64,000 nt of DNA from Kiloniella majae. Lineage in GTDB: Bacteria > Pseudomonadota > Alphaproteobacteria > Kiloniellales > Kiloniellaceae. The stretch covers positions 806,001-870,000 of the forward strand of contig NZ_MTSZ01000001.1 in the NCBI RefSeq assembly GCF_002118315.1, read 5' to 3'. Below the pieces are notes generated by a model. The model worked only from the letters and a program-made list of their open reading frames with translations, was not told the origin of the DNA and did not search any database. The translations under genes and the position numbers were made by a program. This document shows positions 53,575 to 63,009 of the stretch, piece by piece. How positions within the stretch are numbered: the first letter of the stretch is position 1; each line of letters opens with the position of its first letter.

Positions 53575-54129
53575 ATGGAGAAGGCAACAGGAGACAACCT
53601 AACGGCCTCCAGTGACACTTTAGCCAAAGAAACCGGAATTAAACAGACGGGGACAAAAGGATCCAGTACTCCTCATACATCAAGGACAACATCTATTGCG
53701 GGGGCGATAGATCTCCCGGCAACACACAAGTGTGCGATTGTTGTCGATCAGGAAATGCCTATTGGCTTCATAGCCAATACTGCATCTGTCTTGTCACTCT
53801 CAATCGGAAAACAACATCCGGAAATAATCGGGCAGGATATCGTTGATAATAATGGAAACCCACATCAGGGAATTACAATTTTACCCGTCCCCATATTAAA
53901 AGGGACGGCTGCCTTGTTACATAAACTCCGAGAGCAGATGCGCCCTTATGAACAAGAGTTAACCGTTGTTGACCTGATTACCGCAACGCGAACAACCCAG
54001 ACCTATGTCCAGTATTCTGAAAAGATGCTTACGACACCCGTGGAGCAACTCGGTTACTGTGGTATAGCACTATACGGCACAAAAAAACTGGTGAACAAAT
54101 TTACCGGAAATCTTGGGCTTCTTCGTTAA
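53575..54129 (+). CDS. DUF2000 domain protein with N-terminal extension
   Basis: This 184-residue protein has a Thr/Ser-rich N-terminal stretch (about residues 1-47) and then a DUF2000 domain (about 50-184): KCAIVVDQEMPIGFIANTAS and GITILPVPILKG. The family has a peptidyl-tRNA hydrolase-like fold, but its function is unknown. The extension is absent from most members. It is divergent from a LysR gene. Confidence 0.82.
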   Translation: MEKATGDNLTASSDTLAKETGIKQTGTKGSSTPHTSRTTSIAGAIDLPATHKCAIVVDQEMPIGFIANTASVLSLSIGKQHPEIIGQDIVDNNGNPHQGITILPVPILKGTAALLHKLREQMRPYEQELTVVDLITATRTTQTYVQYSEKMLTTPVEQLGYCGIALYGTKKLVNKFTGNLGLLR

Positions 54130-54156
54130 AGAGGCCCTTTGTTAAATCCATCGCCC

Positions 54157-54600
54157 TTATACCCACCGACGAACTTTTGCTTTGTAGTCCATGTAGGCCT
54201 CGCCAAAAGTCTCAGCCATCACTGCCTCTTCATGGGCGATATACCAACGGTCAGCAACAACAATAAACAAAACGCAGATCAGGAAAGGTGACAAAGCCCC
54301 CAAATAGAGCGCAATACCAAAGGTTGAAATTGCAAACCCCAAATACATCGGATTACGGCTAAATTTAAAAAGCCCGGATGTAACAAACTGATCTGGCTTG
54401 TTAAACGTTTTCAAATTGGTCTTCGCACGCATAAACTGAGCGCCAGCAATCACAGTTATACTCAAACCTCCGATAAGATCCAAAAGCCCTATCAGTGTCC
54501 ATGGATACTGCAAGAAACGGATGACCGGATAATAAGTACTCAATAGACCCATTAACACGATACAGATCAAAAAGAAAAAAGGCGGTAATAATCTTTGCAC
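54157..54600 (-). CDS. Isoprenylcysteine carboxyl methyltransferase-like membrane protein
   Basis: This 147-residue membrane protein has about four hydrophobic segments and the ICMT/PEMT-like signature SGLFKFSRNPMYLGF near residues 77-91, with the later EEAVMAETFGEAYMDYKAKVRRW. Bacterial members are probably SAM-dependent methyltransferases of lipids or small hydrophobic substrates; none is known here. It lies next to a PAP2-like gene. Confidence 0.85.
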   Translation of the reverse strand: MQRLLPPFFFLICIVLMGLLSTYYPVIRFLQYPWTLIGLLDLIGGLSITVIAGAQFMRAKTNLKTFNKPDQFVTSGLFKFSRNPMYLGFAISTFGIALYLGALSPFLICVLFIVVADRWYIAHEEAVMAETFGEAYMDYKAKVRRWV

Positions 54601-54683
54601 ATTCCTAGCCTTTCATGTTCTTTGACCTTTCATGTTCTTTGGCCCTTAACCTGTTAGAAATCAGGAAAATTACAAAACTTGTA

Positions 54684-55253
54684 TCAAGACATTATACTTA
54701 AATTTTTCTGGCTGGATGTGGAATAGTACCGTAGTTTTTTCTGGCCGAGAACAAACAGAACAACGACAAGAGCGCTAGCTGCACCGATAACCATTCCCAG
54801 TAAAATCTGAGATGGAAAATAATTTCCAACCAAAATAACACCCCAAACATTTGCCGCACTAAAGCCCAAAAGACAGCTACAGACCACGTAGTTTCTAAAC
54901 CATATTATACACCCAAGTGTAAGCGTGGATAAAAAGATTGGATAAGCCCCCATCCATTGCCCTAAAGAAGCGCCTCTCATCCAGGAATATCCAACATTAA
55001 TATCATTGGGTGTAACCAACGGGTAAATCCATACAACCAAATGATTTAAACAGATCGCCACCCCAACTGTCGCAAGAACAGGTAAAACCCCGCCAAGGAT
55101 ATCATCGTTTTTACGAAGGATCAGGATTAACAGCCCTGAAACAGCAATAAGCTGTGGCCACCACGACAAAAACCGTCCCCAGTCAATCAACCACAGCGCC
55201 GTGTCTGATGTTGCGTTGATCATCGTAAAAAGATCTAAATTCAATTCCTGCAT
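54684..55253 (-). CDS. PAP2-like membrane protein without clear catalytic residues
   Basis: This 189-residue protein has six hydrophobic segments and an overall PAP2 phosphatase plan (opening LDLFTMINATSDTALWLIDWGRFL). The segment expected to hold PSGH reads ASLGQWMGAYPIFLS and the SRxxxxxHxxxD segment reads SAANVWGVILVGNYFPSQI. The catalytic histidines and the usual KxxxxxxRP element are not seen. It is likely to be a degenerate PAP2 protein, perhaps binding lipid rather than dephosphorylating it. Confidence 0.7.
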   Translation of the reverse strand: MQELNLDLFTMINATSDTALWLIDWGRFLSWWPQLIAVSGLLILILRKNDDILGGVLPVLATVGVAICLNHLVVWIYPLVTPNDINVGYSWMRGASLGQWMGAYPIFLSTLTLGCIIWFRNYVVCSCLLGFSAANVWGVILVGNYFPSQILLGMVIGAASALVVVLFVLGQKKLRYYSTSSQKNLSIMS

Positions 55254-55532
55254 TCACACACCAAAACTTTTTTGCCTCCAATTGAAGCTGCCACGACAGC
55301 GCCCCTAAAGATCTGAGCTGCATCAATTTTCGTCAGTTCCATAAAAAAAAGAACCCATGCTAAATGCACAAAACTCTTCGTGTACAAAATATAAGGCGCG
55401 TTCCTTACAGAAACCTGACGGTTTATTTATATTCGCCATTAATCATCAGGAATATTTAGGTCAGATATTTTTCACCTGTCGAACGCTTCGTAAAATAAAA
55501 GAATCTGGGTAAAATAAGAAAATCCGGATATC
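55254..55532. other. Intergenic region downstream of tenA
   Basis: No gene is visible in this stretch; the only open frames overlap it in the wrong composition. The tenA terminator follows. Confidence 0.4.
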
Positions 55533-55571
55533 AAAAAGGCAGTGAGGAAAACCTTCACTGCCTTTACGAAT
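55533..55571 (-). terminator. Intrinsic terminator of tenA
   Basis: AAAGGCAGTGA and TCACTGCCTTT pair with an inner GG/CC pair and an A loop; on the reverse strand the stem runs into TTTTTGAT. It is about 30 bases after the tenA stop codon. Confidence 0.82.
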
Positions 55572-55600
55572 ACGTCTGTAAACTAACAAAACAAACGATT

Positions 55601-56281
55601 TTACATAGATCCGGTCATTCCCATTTCCCAGAAACCCGCTTCCAGTCTGGTTGCTGTTGCAAAGGTATTGCACAGATCTTTCCAACGCCCTGAATTCTGA
55701 TAATCCTCACCTAGTCGGGACATCGCCACTCGTTCCAGCTGACCATAGGCACCTGCTGCAGCTTGCTGATAATCGCTAGAAGCATACATTTCAATCCAGG
55801 GGCGATAGGGGTTATTTTCCATATCTGCCATATGTTCTTCGGCCAAACGGGATCCAATCTCGGCATAGCCCATGACACAAGGGGCCAAAGCAACCAAGAG
55901 ATCCAGAATGTCACCGGAAAGCCCGCGTTCCATCACATAGCGAGTATACGCCAAGTTCGCCGATGCCTCTTTCTCTGCCTCGAGAACATCCTTTGCAATC
56001 CCCCACTCTGCACAATAACTGATATGCAACTGCATCTCATCATTCAGCAACGCATTCATGGTGGCCGCAGCCTGACGCATATCATCCAGATTATCGCTCT
56101 TGAAAACGGCCAGTGCATAGGCGCGACCAAAGTTAATCAAAAAAAGATAATCCTGAATGAGGTAATGTCTAAAAGCATCTTCAGGTAAAGTGCCTTCGCC
56201 CATCCCCTGAACAAAGGGGTGATAAACATATGACGTCCAATCGTCAGGACACTCTGCTTTTAGATCTTCATAGAAAGACAT
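55601..56281 (-). CDS. tenA: Thiaminase II / aminopyrimidine aminohydrolase TenA
   Basis: From the ATG at 56281 the protein has 226 residues; the longer frame to 56338 adds an unlikely N-terminus. TenA features: FRHYLIQDYLFLINFGRAYALA, with the Asp/Tyr active-site pair, and catalytic Cys135 in ALAPCVMGYAEIG. It hydrolyses aminopyrimidines from thiamine breakdown back to HMP for salvage. No other thiamine gene is near. No clear ribosome site is seen before the ATG. Confidence 0.92.
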   Translation of the reverse strand: MSFYEDLKAECPDDWTSYVYHPFVQGMGEGTLPEDAFRHYLIQDYLFLINFGRAYALAVFKSDNLDDMRQAAATMNALLNDEMQLHISYCAEWGIAKDVLEAEKEASANLAYTRYVMERGLSGDILDLLVALAPCVMGYAEIGSRLAEEHMADMENNPYRPWIEMYASSDYQQAAAGAYGQLERVAMSRLGEDYQNSGRWKDLCNTFATATRLEAGFWEMGMTGSM

Positions 56282-56315
56282 GGTTTGGCGATTTCGATTG
56301 TTAGGTTTCAAACAA

Positions 56316-56343
56316 GAAAAAAGCGGTTTGAGGACCAAACCGC
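56316..56343 (-). terminator. Intrinsic terminator of the ferredoxin gene
   Basis: GCGGTTTG (56323-56330) pairs with CAAACCGC (56336-56343), loop of 5; the reverse strand continues TTTTTTC. It sits between the ferredoxin stop and the tenA start. Confidence 0.85.
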
Positions 56344-56360
56344 CAGATAGATATACCTAC

Positions 56361-56675
56361 TTAGAGTGCGTCTGGTAGCTTAACCTTAAGGCCATCCAAC
56401 TCTTCACTGATAATCAACTGACATCCCAAACGCGATGTCTCTGTCAGATTAAACGCAAGATCAAGCATATCTTCTTCGTCTTCGGATACTTCTTCCAGCT
56501 TGCCATACCAACTGGGGTCAATGACGACATGACAGGTTGCACATGCCAATGATCCTTCGCAAGCACCTTCAATATCAATATCATTACGTTGAGCAATTTC
56601 GAGAACGGAAAGCCCCAGTGGTGCATCCACTTCTTTTTCAGTTCCGTCATTTTCGACAAAAGTCATTTTTGGCAT
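56361..56675 (-). CDS. Adrenodoxin-type 2Fe-2S ferredoxin
   Basis: This 104-residue ferredoxin has the four cluster cysteines of the Isc-type [2Fe-2S] family: Cys39, Cys45, Cys48 ([10 protein letters not shown]) and Cys85 in SRLGCQL. Such proteins (Fdx) donate electrons in Fe-S cluster assembly. It follows two cysteine desulfurase genes on the same strand, supporting that role. Length is normal. Confidence 0.92.
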   Translation of the reverse strand: MPKMTFVENDGTEKEVDAPLGLSVLEIAQRNDIDIEGACEGSLACATCHVVIDPSWYGKLEEVSEDEEDMLDLAFNLTETSRLGCQLIISEELDGLKVKLPDAL

Positions 56676-56890
56676 CAGCCAATTCTCCTAACATAACCTC
56701 GACCAAAAATTATTTGACCGATGAGCCATCACCTTAATACGGCAATTGCGGCGCCTTCCGAATATTTCAGCCTATATACGCTGCTTGTGGATAAAATGTG
56801 AAGCAGTTTTCATCTAGCCTCTATGATTTTTCCCATTTTGGCGACGGCATTACTCTCAAGAAAACGACATCTATATATATTTGCAGTGCC

Positions 56891-58111
56891 TTACTTTGAT
56901 AAAACTCTCACTTTTTTTACGGTAGAAGCCAGAATATCAGCCGCCTCATCTACCTCTTCTTCTGTCGTGAAACGGCCAAAGCCGATGCGTAACGAAGCCA
57001 AGGCCTGATCATCATTATGCCCCAATGCTTTCAAGACATAAGATGGATCCAGATCAGCGGATGTGCAAGCCGACCCCATAGACAGCGCCAATTTAGGTGC
57101 TGCTTTCATAACATCAGCCCCGGATACGCCTTCGAAAGTTACATTAAGATTGCCGGGTATACGTTGATCTTCATTACCATTAAATCTCAAGCCATCTACC
57201 TTGGCTTCAAGAGCATCTTTAAACCGCGTACTCAACGAAGACAGGCGATCATATTCCGTAAACAAAGCTTCGTTTGCATATTGAGCCGCAGCCCCCAGAC
57301 CGACACAAAGCGGCGTTGCCAACGTCCCTGAACGAAAACCTCGTTCTTGCCCACCGCCATCCATCAAGGGCTCTAAGCGTACTCGCGGACGTCTGCGCAC
57401 ATAAAGTGCGCCGATACCTTTTGGGCCATAAATTTTGTGACCGGAAATGCTCATCAGATCAATCTGCATCCGGTTCACATCTAGCGGGATTTTCCCAATT
57501 GCCTGTGCCGCGTCGCTATGGAACTTAGCCCCAACCTCTTTGCAGATTTCACCAATCCGGGTGAGGTTCTGAATAACACCGATCTCGTTATTTACCGCCA
57601 TCAACGAAACAAGGGCCGTTTTTTCAGAGACGGTATCTTCCAACTGGTCCAGATCAATTAGACCGCCAGCATCAACAGGTAGCCGCACGACATCAAAGCC
57701 CTCACGCTCCAGACGCGCAACAGATTCCAGAACACACTTATGCTCTGTGACTGCCGTCACAACCTGATCACGTGGCGTTCCTTTGGGATTATCCCGAATA
57801 AAACGCGCCGTGCCTTTAATAGCCAGATTATTTGATTCCGTTGCACCGGACGTAAAGACAATTTCCCGCGGATCAGCCCCAATCGCATCTGCAATCTGTT
57901 CTCTGGCTTTATCAACAACCTCTTCAGCTTCCCAGCCATAGGCATGATCGACCGAATGTGGATTGCCAAAGCTCTCGGTGAAATAGGGCATCATGTCCTT
58001 CACAACCCGGGGGTCAGTTGGGGTTGTGGCCTGATAATCGAGATAGATCGGCTTTTCTGATCGGTTGGCTTTTAACTGTGGCATTGGTCTCGAACTATTG
58101 GTTTCGTGCAT
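56891..58111 (-). CDS. iscS: Cysteine desulfurase IscS-like (first of two)
   Basis: This 406-residue PLP enzyme removes sulfur from cysteine for Fe-S assembly. The PLP lysine is Lys226 in SGHKIYGPKG, the catalytic Cys349 is in GSACTSADL, and the substrate His is in VTEHKCVLE. The SACTSA motif and full length fit IscS. An internal ATG at 58084 is an alternative start. No scaffold gene (iscU) is adjacent. It lies downstream of another desulfurase gene. Confidence 0.93.
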   Translation of the reverse strand: MHETNSSRPMPQLKANRSEKPIYLDYQATTPTDPRVVKDMMPYFTESFGNPHSVDHAYGWEAEEVVDKAREQIADAIGADPREIVFTSGATESNNLAIKGTARFIRDNPKGTPRDQVVTAVTEHKCVLESVARLEREGFDVVRLPVDAGGLIDLDQLEDTVSEKTALVSLMAVNNEIGVIQNLTRIGEICKEVGAKFHSDAAQAIGKIPLDVNRMQIDLMSISGHKIYGPKGIGALYVRRRPRVRLEPLMDGGGQERGFRSGTLATPLCVGLGAAAQYANEALFTEYDRLSSLSTRFKDALEAKVDGLRFNGNEDQRIPGNLNVTFEGVSGADVMKAAPKLALSMGSACTSADLDPSYVLKALGHNDDQALASLRIGFGRFTTEEEVDEAADILASTVKKVRVLSK

Positions 58112-58161
58112 AAACAGAATAAAACATACAGCGACATTTTTCTTGTCAATTGAGAGTATTA

Positions 58162-59274
58162 TTAATCGGAGCGCTCCCCTTTGCGTTTAAACAGCGCAAT
58201 CCAGGCATCCGCAAACTGTTCCAGATCGGTGTCAGCGCTGGCCCAGCCCGTAGAAATACGGATCGCTTCGCCAGCCGTTTTTTCATCCGCCCCCATAGCC
58301 TGAAGCACATGAGATGTCTGGACCTTGCCTGAAGAACAGGCAGAACCGGACGAAACCGCATACCCTTCCAGATCCAGCACCATAAGCTGTGTGTCAGATG
58401 GTACTCCGGGCATTGTTATGGTTGTCGTATTTGGCACTCGTGCCACCTCAGCCCCAAAAACACGTGCCCTCGGGGCAGCAGCCAGCATTTTTTGTTCCAT
58501 CGCATCGCGTAAATATGATTTTTCCTGAATTTCCGCCAAACCTTCACGAGATAATTGAGCCGCGACACCGAAGCCAGAAATCCCCGGTACATTTTCTGTA
58601 CCGCCCCGACGACGGCGTTCCTGACCACCGCCAAGTTGTTGGGATTTTACCTCTAGCCCCTTACCAAGAATAAGAGCACCAACGCCTTGAGGTCCCCCCA
58701 TCTTGTGTGAAGATATCGTCGTAAAATCGATATTCAGATCTTCACAATTAATGTCTGTCTTTCCTGCCGCCTGAACAGCGTCGCAATGAACCAGAGCTCC
58801 CTTCTCATGCGCAAGAGATACGATCTCTTTCACGGGTTGCAGAACACCCGTTTCATTGTTCGCCATCATCACCGAAACCAACGTGTTTTCAGGATCAACA
58901 GCTAACAATTCTTCAAGTGCATTCAAATCAATTCGACCATGCTGATCCACTGGAACCCTGATGGCATCTTCATGCACCTGCAAAACTGAATCATGTTCGA
59001 TGGAAGAAATCAGAACGCGGGATTTTTCCGCCCCTCGTAACGCCAGATTATTGGCTTCGGTTCCACCAGACGTAAAAACGATCCGGGCAGGCTTTGTCCC
59101 CATAAGTGCTGCAATCTCGGCACGGGCATCTTCGACCAATCGACGTGCAGACCGACCATAGGCGTGAATAGAGGATGGATTACCCGTTTGTTTCATCGCT
59201 GCCATAACGGCGTCTATGGCTTCGGGGCGAACCGGTGCAGTTGCATTATAATCCAGATAAATCGGGCTGATCAT
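58162..59274 (-). CDS. Second cysteine desulfurase (NifS/IscS-like)
   Basis: This 370-residue PLP enzyme has the PLP lysine Lys191 in SSHKMGGPQG and catalytic Cys313 in SSGSACSSGKV. The SACSSG motif separates it from the IscS at 56891, which has SACTSA, and it is nearer the NifS-like group often found beside IscS in alphaproteobacteria. It may feed a separate sulfur acceptor. It is downstream of iscR and upstream of iscS on the same strand. Confidence 0.9.
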   Translation of the reverse strand: MISPIYLDYNATAPVRPEAIDAVMAAMKQTGNPSSIHAYGRSARRLVEDARAEIAALMGTKPARIVFTSGGTEANNLALRGAEKSRVLISSIEHDSVLQVHEDAIRVPVDQHGRIDLNALEELLAVDPENTLVSVMMANNETGVLQPVKEIVSLAHEKGALVHCDAVQAAGKTDINCEDLNIDFTTISSHKMGGPQGVGALILGKGLEVKSQQLGGGQERRRRGGTENVPGISGFGVAAQLSREGLAEIQEKSYLRDAMEQKMLAAAPRARVFGAEVARVPNTTTITMPGVPSDTQLMVLDLEGYAVSSGSACSSGKVQTSHVLQAMGADEKTAGEAIRISTGWASADTDLEQFADAWIALFKRKGERSD

Positions 59275-59397
59275 AAAAGGGGATCACATTCTTAATAAGT
59301 AAACCGGGTTTCAAGCTATCTTGGATTTATACCATCAGCATCGAATAAACCCGTTAATTTCGCGATGTACAGACCCGGTTACAGGGTCACAACAATT

Positions 59398-59868
59398 TTA
59401 CTGGGCAGCAACGCCATCATTTGGCTCAGGTGACATAAACATGTCCGATCCCGGGTCAACACGACGTTCGATTACATCAGCAATTGATACATCATGAAGG
59501 TAACGATAGATATGATTGGAAAGCCCTTGCCACAAATCATGTGTCACACACCTGCTTTTATCACTGCGACAGCCATGAGGTGACATCGGATTACAAACCG
59601 TTGCCTTTATAGGCTCTTCCACGGCTTTAAAGATCTCGGCAATATCAGTATCTTTTGCCTCTTTTGCCAAACGATAGCCCCCACCAGGGCCGCGAATGGA
59701 CATTACCAGTTTCTCGCGCCGAAGCTTTGCGAACAACTGTTCGAGATAAGAAAGCGAGATTTCCTGTCGGTCCGCTATCTCTGCAAGGGACACAGGGCGC
59801 TCATTGGCATAAAGAGCCAGATCAACCATTGCCATAACGGCATAACGACCTTTTGTGCTCAGTTTCAC
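59398..59868 (-). CDS. iscR: IscR, Rrf2 family Fe-S cluster regulator
   Basis: This 156-residue regulator has the winged helix (about residues 1-60, ISLSYLEQLFAKLRREKLV) and the cluster ligands Cys92, Cys100, Cys107 and His110 (CxxxxxxxC, CVTH). The first spacing is seven residues instead of the five of E. coli IscR. It senses Fe-S cluster status and controls the downstream desulfurases. It is co-oriented after cysE. Confidence 0.93.
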   Translation of the reverse strand: MKLSTKGRYAVMAMVDLALYANERPVSLAEIADRQEISLSYLEQLFAKLRREKLVMSIRGPGGGYRLAKEAKDTDIAEIFKAVEEPIKATVCNPMSPHGCRSDKSRCVTHDLWQGLSNHIYRYLHDVSIADVIERRVDPGSDMFMSPEPNDGVAAQ

Positions 59869-59947
59869 GGCCTTACTCTCCTAACTTTATGAATGGTTTT
59901 GCTTCGCATCCGATAATATCTCTTTGATATTGATGCTACCATTCTCT

Positions 59948-60745
59948 TTACGAAGGAGTTTTATCTCCGACGTCATCATTTTTGTCATTCTCAGCCGACT
60001 TTGTCAGCAGATTTTTTTGATAATCGTCCTGACCTTCCAGCGCATTAAGCCTACTACGCAAAGACTGGACTTCATTCAACAGACCTTCCAGTGTTTTTGC
60101 CACAGGATCAGGAAGATCACCAGTAGGTGTTCCATAGGCAACAAAAGGTTGGTTCTCTACAACAGGTGATGTGGGTTCGGACTGTTCAGCACCTGCATTA
60201 GTAGCCTTACCCTGCGTATTCACAACTTTCCCCGGAATACCAACCACCGTTGCACACTTTGGAACATCTTTGGTCACCACAGCATTGGCACCAATACGTG
60301 CGCATTTGGATACCGTAATGGGCCCCAAAACCTGTGCGCCAGATCCAACGATCACACCGCATTCCAGTGTCGGATGTCTTTTTGTGCCCCGCTGACTATC
60401 AGAATCGACACTAGGGGCAACACCACCCAAAGTCACGCCATGATAAAGCGTCACATTGTCGCCAATGAGAGATGTCTCACCAATAACAACACCCATGCCA
60501 TGATCAATAAAAAAGCCTTTACCAATTGTCGCGCCGGGATGAATTTCGATCCCGGTTATAACCCGCCCGATGTGGGACAGGCTACGCGCCAGCAAGCGCC
60601 AGTTACTGCGCCAGAGCTTGTTCGACAGACGATGGAGAGTGACGGCCTGAAAACCGGGATAACACAAAACCACTTCCATACGTGATCGCGCAGCCGGATC
60701 ACGGGACATAGTTGCATCAATTTCGGCCTTAATTCTGTCGAACAT
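59948..60745 (-). CDS. cysE: Serine O-acetyltransferase
   Basis: This 265-residue left-handed beta-helix acetyltransferase makes O-acetylserine for cysteine synthesis. Its core: [18 protein letters not shown] (catalytic His), [11 protein letters not shown] and [22 protein letters not shown]. The short N-terminus places it with the EpsC type. A Pro/Glu-rich C-terminal tail of about 60 residues is extra. Its place before iscR and two desulfurases links cysteine supply to Fe-S assembly. Confidence 0.93.
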   Translation of the reverse strand: MFDRIKAEIDATMSRDPAARSRMEVVLCYPGFQAVTLHRLSNKLWRSNWRLLARSLSHIGRVITGIEIHPGATIGKGFFIDHGMGVVIGETSLIGDNVTLYHGVTLGGVAPSVDSDSQRGTKRHPTLECGVIVGSGAQVLGPITVSKCARIGANAVVTKDVPKCATVVGIPGKVVNTQGKATNAGAEQSEPTSPVVENQPFVAYGTPTGDLPDPVAKTLEGLLNEVQSLRSRLNALEGQDDYQKNLLTKSAENDKNDDVGDKTPS

Positions 60746-61000
60746 GGGTTCGTTTCCTTGTGAACCTTTTTACTTTAATTGAAAAAGGTATTTGGCTCAG
60801 GGCAAGCACTGGCTTATATACAATGCATTGAAAACACATTGCACATTGTCTGCGATATAATTATCAAGATCGTCAGGGTCAAGTGTAACTATAGTGTTTA
60901 GACCAACCACCTCGGCTTATGGGCTTATGTTTTGGTCAGTCTAAACAGGTGCACGGCTGAAATAAAGCCTCGAAATTCGACGAAGGGGAACTGTGACTGC
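60746..61000. promoter_or_regulatory. Divergent region, cysE / alpha-beta hydrolase gene
   Basis: About 255 bases without a gene; it probably contains the promoter of the cysE-iscR group and of the hydrolase gene. AAGGGGAA lies about 11 bases before the hydrolase ATG. Confidence 0.4.
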
Positions 61001-61654
61001 ATGCCTGATATTATTTTGAACGGTCCGGAAGGACGTCTCGAAGGACGCTATTTTCACAATCCAACACCAAACGCGCCCATTGCCTTGATGCTTCACCCGC
61101 ATCCACAGCACGGCGGTACAATGAACAACAAAATCGTATACACGATGTTCAATTCTTTCAAGGCACAGGGATTTTCTGTTCTGCGCTTTAACTTCCGTGG
61201 CGTTGGCCGTTCACAGGGAACTTTCGACGAAGGCGAAGGCGAACTGTCAGATGCAGCATCCGCACTGGACTGGCTGCAATCTGTCAATGCCAATGCAAGC
61301 CAGTGCTGGGTTTCCGGCTTCTCTTTTGGGGCTTGGATCAGCATGCAGCTTTTGATGCGTCGCCCGGAAATTGATGGCTTTATCTCTATTGCCCCGCCGG
61401 CAAATATGTTTGACTTCAGCTTTCTGGCTCCTTGCCCGTCATCCGGTCTGATTGTTCAGGGTGAACGCGATGACGTCGTCCCAGAATCTGCCACAGCCAA
61501 ACTGGTTGATAAGCTAAACGCCCAAAAGGGCATCGCTATAGACTACCGCGTTGAGCCAACCGCCGGACACTATTTCGAAAACGAAATGGAAATCATCGAC
61601 AGTCATATTCAAGACTATGTCAGCCAGCGTTTGGTTGCCCCGGTTGAAGAATAA
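61001..61654 (+). CDS. Alpha/beta hydrolase
   Basis: From the ATG at 61001 the protein has 217 residues. The family's HPHPQHGGTMNNKIV start, oxyanion region and nucleophile Ser in SGFSFGAWIS, acid ERDDVVP and catalytic His in AGHYFENE are clear. This short hydrolase group is commonly next to iscR-type clusters in alphaproteobacteria. Substrate unknown. The longer frame to 60932 is rejected. Confidence 0.88.
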   Translation: MPDIILNGPEGRLEGRYFHNPTPNAPIALMLHPHPQHGGTMNNKIVYTMFNSFKAQGFSVLRFNFRGVGRSQGTFDEGEGELSDAASALDWLQSVNANASQCWVSGFSFGAWISMQLLMRRPEIDGFISIAPPANMFDFSFLAPCPSSGLIVQGERDDVVPESATAKLVDKLNAQKGIAIDYRVEPTAGHYFENEMEIIDSHIQDYVSQRLVAPVEE

Positions 61655-61703
61655 GGGCTGAAGAAGAATAAGCGCTTGATATACTCTTCTTCGCGAAGAC
61701 ACA

Positions 61704-61746
61704 AAAAGGCCGCTGAGAGATTTGCTCTTTCAGCGGCCTTTATTTA
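61704..61746. terminator. Bidirectional terminator between hydrolase and anmK genes
   Basis: AAAGGCCGCTGA and TCAGCGGCCTTT pair perfectly (with further GAGA/TCTT pairing), preceded by AAAA and followed by TATTT, so it can serve both converging genes. Confidence 0.88.
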
Positions 61747-61761
61747 AAGAAAACCTTCTCT

Positions 61762-62832
61762 TTAAGCGGCGTGTAACACACCACCGAGACAAGGTTCGGG
61801 AACCTTCGTCGTTGTCGGTAATGACAGCGGTAACTGCAACTGGCTGCGCTTGGCAAGGAAAGCAAAAGCTTGTGCTTCCAGAGCATCACCGTCCCATCCA
61901 ACACTTTCCACAGGATCAACTGTAACGCCCAAGGCCGACCGTAATTCTTCCATCAGAACGGGGTTATGTCGTCCGCCACCAGTTACAACCCAGCGTTCAG
62001 CGATTTTAGGCAGGAAGCTAACAACCTTTGCATTCACCGCTGCCGTGAAAGCCGTCAGGGTCGCAGCTCCATCTTCTGGATTAAGGCTCTGAACTGCATC
62101 CATAGTAAAATCATATCGATCCAGTGATTTTGGTGGGGCCTGATCCAAAAAGCGATTATCGAGCATCGCATCTAACGCCGTTGCATTGACCTCTCCTTTG
62201 GCCGCGATTGCCCCGCCTTCGTCCATTGATTGGCCAAAATGCTTTTGGACCCAATCATCAATCAAACCGTTTCCAGGGCCAGTGTCACAGGCCAGCACAG
62301 TACCATCCGGGTCAAGGTAGGTAATATTGGAAACTCCACCCACATTGAGAACGACAAGCGGTTTTTCCAAATCCTGCGCTAAAGCCTGATGATAAAGCGG
62401 GGCAAAGGGAGCTCCTTCACCCCCGGCAGCCACATCGGCTTTACGAAAATCATTCACTACGGGGATACCGCAAAGGCTGGCGAGTAGGTCACCATCACCA
62501 ATCTGAATTGTGATGCGTCGGGATGGATCATGAAAGGTCGTCTGTCCGTGAAAACCGATAAGCTCCACATCAGTAGGCGCTAGATTAGCTTTGTCCAATA
62601 ACACGGTCACAGCCTCGTGGTGCCAACGGGTCATCTGCTCTTCGACGTCCCGGACATTCTTCCCCTCGCCCATGACATTTTGAAGTAAAGAACGCTGTTC
62701 TAGGGTATAGCTATAGCTTAGCGTAGCCCCGGTTTCAGTCACGCGGTGTCCATCGCTCTTAATAAGGGCAGCATCAATACCATCCATGGACGTTCCACTC
62801 ATCAACCCTAGAAGCCACTTATCTGCACCCAT
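61762..62832 (-). CDS. anmK: Anhydro-N-acetylmuramic acid kinase
   Basis: From the ATG at 62832 this 356-residue kinase recycles anhydroMurNAc from peptidoglycan turnover. Motifs: GLMSGTSMDGIDAAL (ATP site), IGFHGQTTFHDP, VLNVGGVSNITYL, CDTGPGNGLIDDW and VTGGGRHNP. It is convergent with the alpha/beta hydrolase. Together with murI at 21007 it gives two peptidoglycan-related genes in the window, though not linked. Confidence 0.95.
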   Translation of the reverse strand: MGADKWLLGLMSGTSMDGIDAALIKSDGHRVTETGATLSYSYTLEQRSLLQNVMGEGKNVRDVEEQMTRWHHEAVTVLLDKANLAPTDVELIGFHGQTTFHDPSRRITIQIGDGDLLASLCGIPVVNDFRKADVAAGGEGAPFAPLYHQALAQDLEKPLVVLNVGGVSNITYLDPDGTVLACDTGPGNGLIDDWVQKHFGQSMDEGGAIAAKGEVNATALDAMLDNRFLDQAPPKSLDRYDFTMDAVQSLNPEDGAATLTAFTAAVNAKVVSFLPKIAERWVVTGGGRHNPVLMEELRSALGVTVDPVESVGWDGDALEAQAFAFLAKRSQLQLPLSLPTTTKVPEPCLGGVLHAA

Positions 62833-63009
62833 TTGCCTCACCTTGTCTTTCAAATCTAATGGACCGTCAGCCCATTGTTTATACTCCCCTTGTCTCAGGG
62901 GCCATTGTTTCAGGGAAATGATTGTGGTAAATCCCAGCGGCTACGGCAAGAGGCACGTTGTCTCTAGCCACAATTTATATGACCTTTTTCGAAACAAGCG
63001 AGAGTTACA

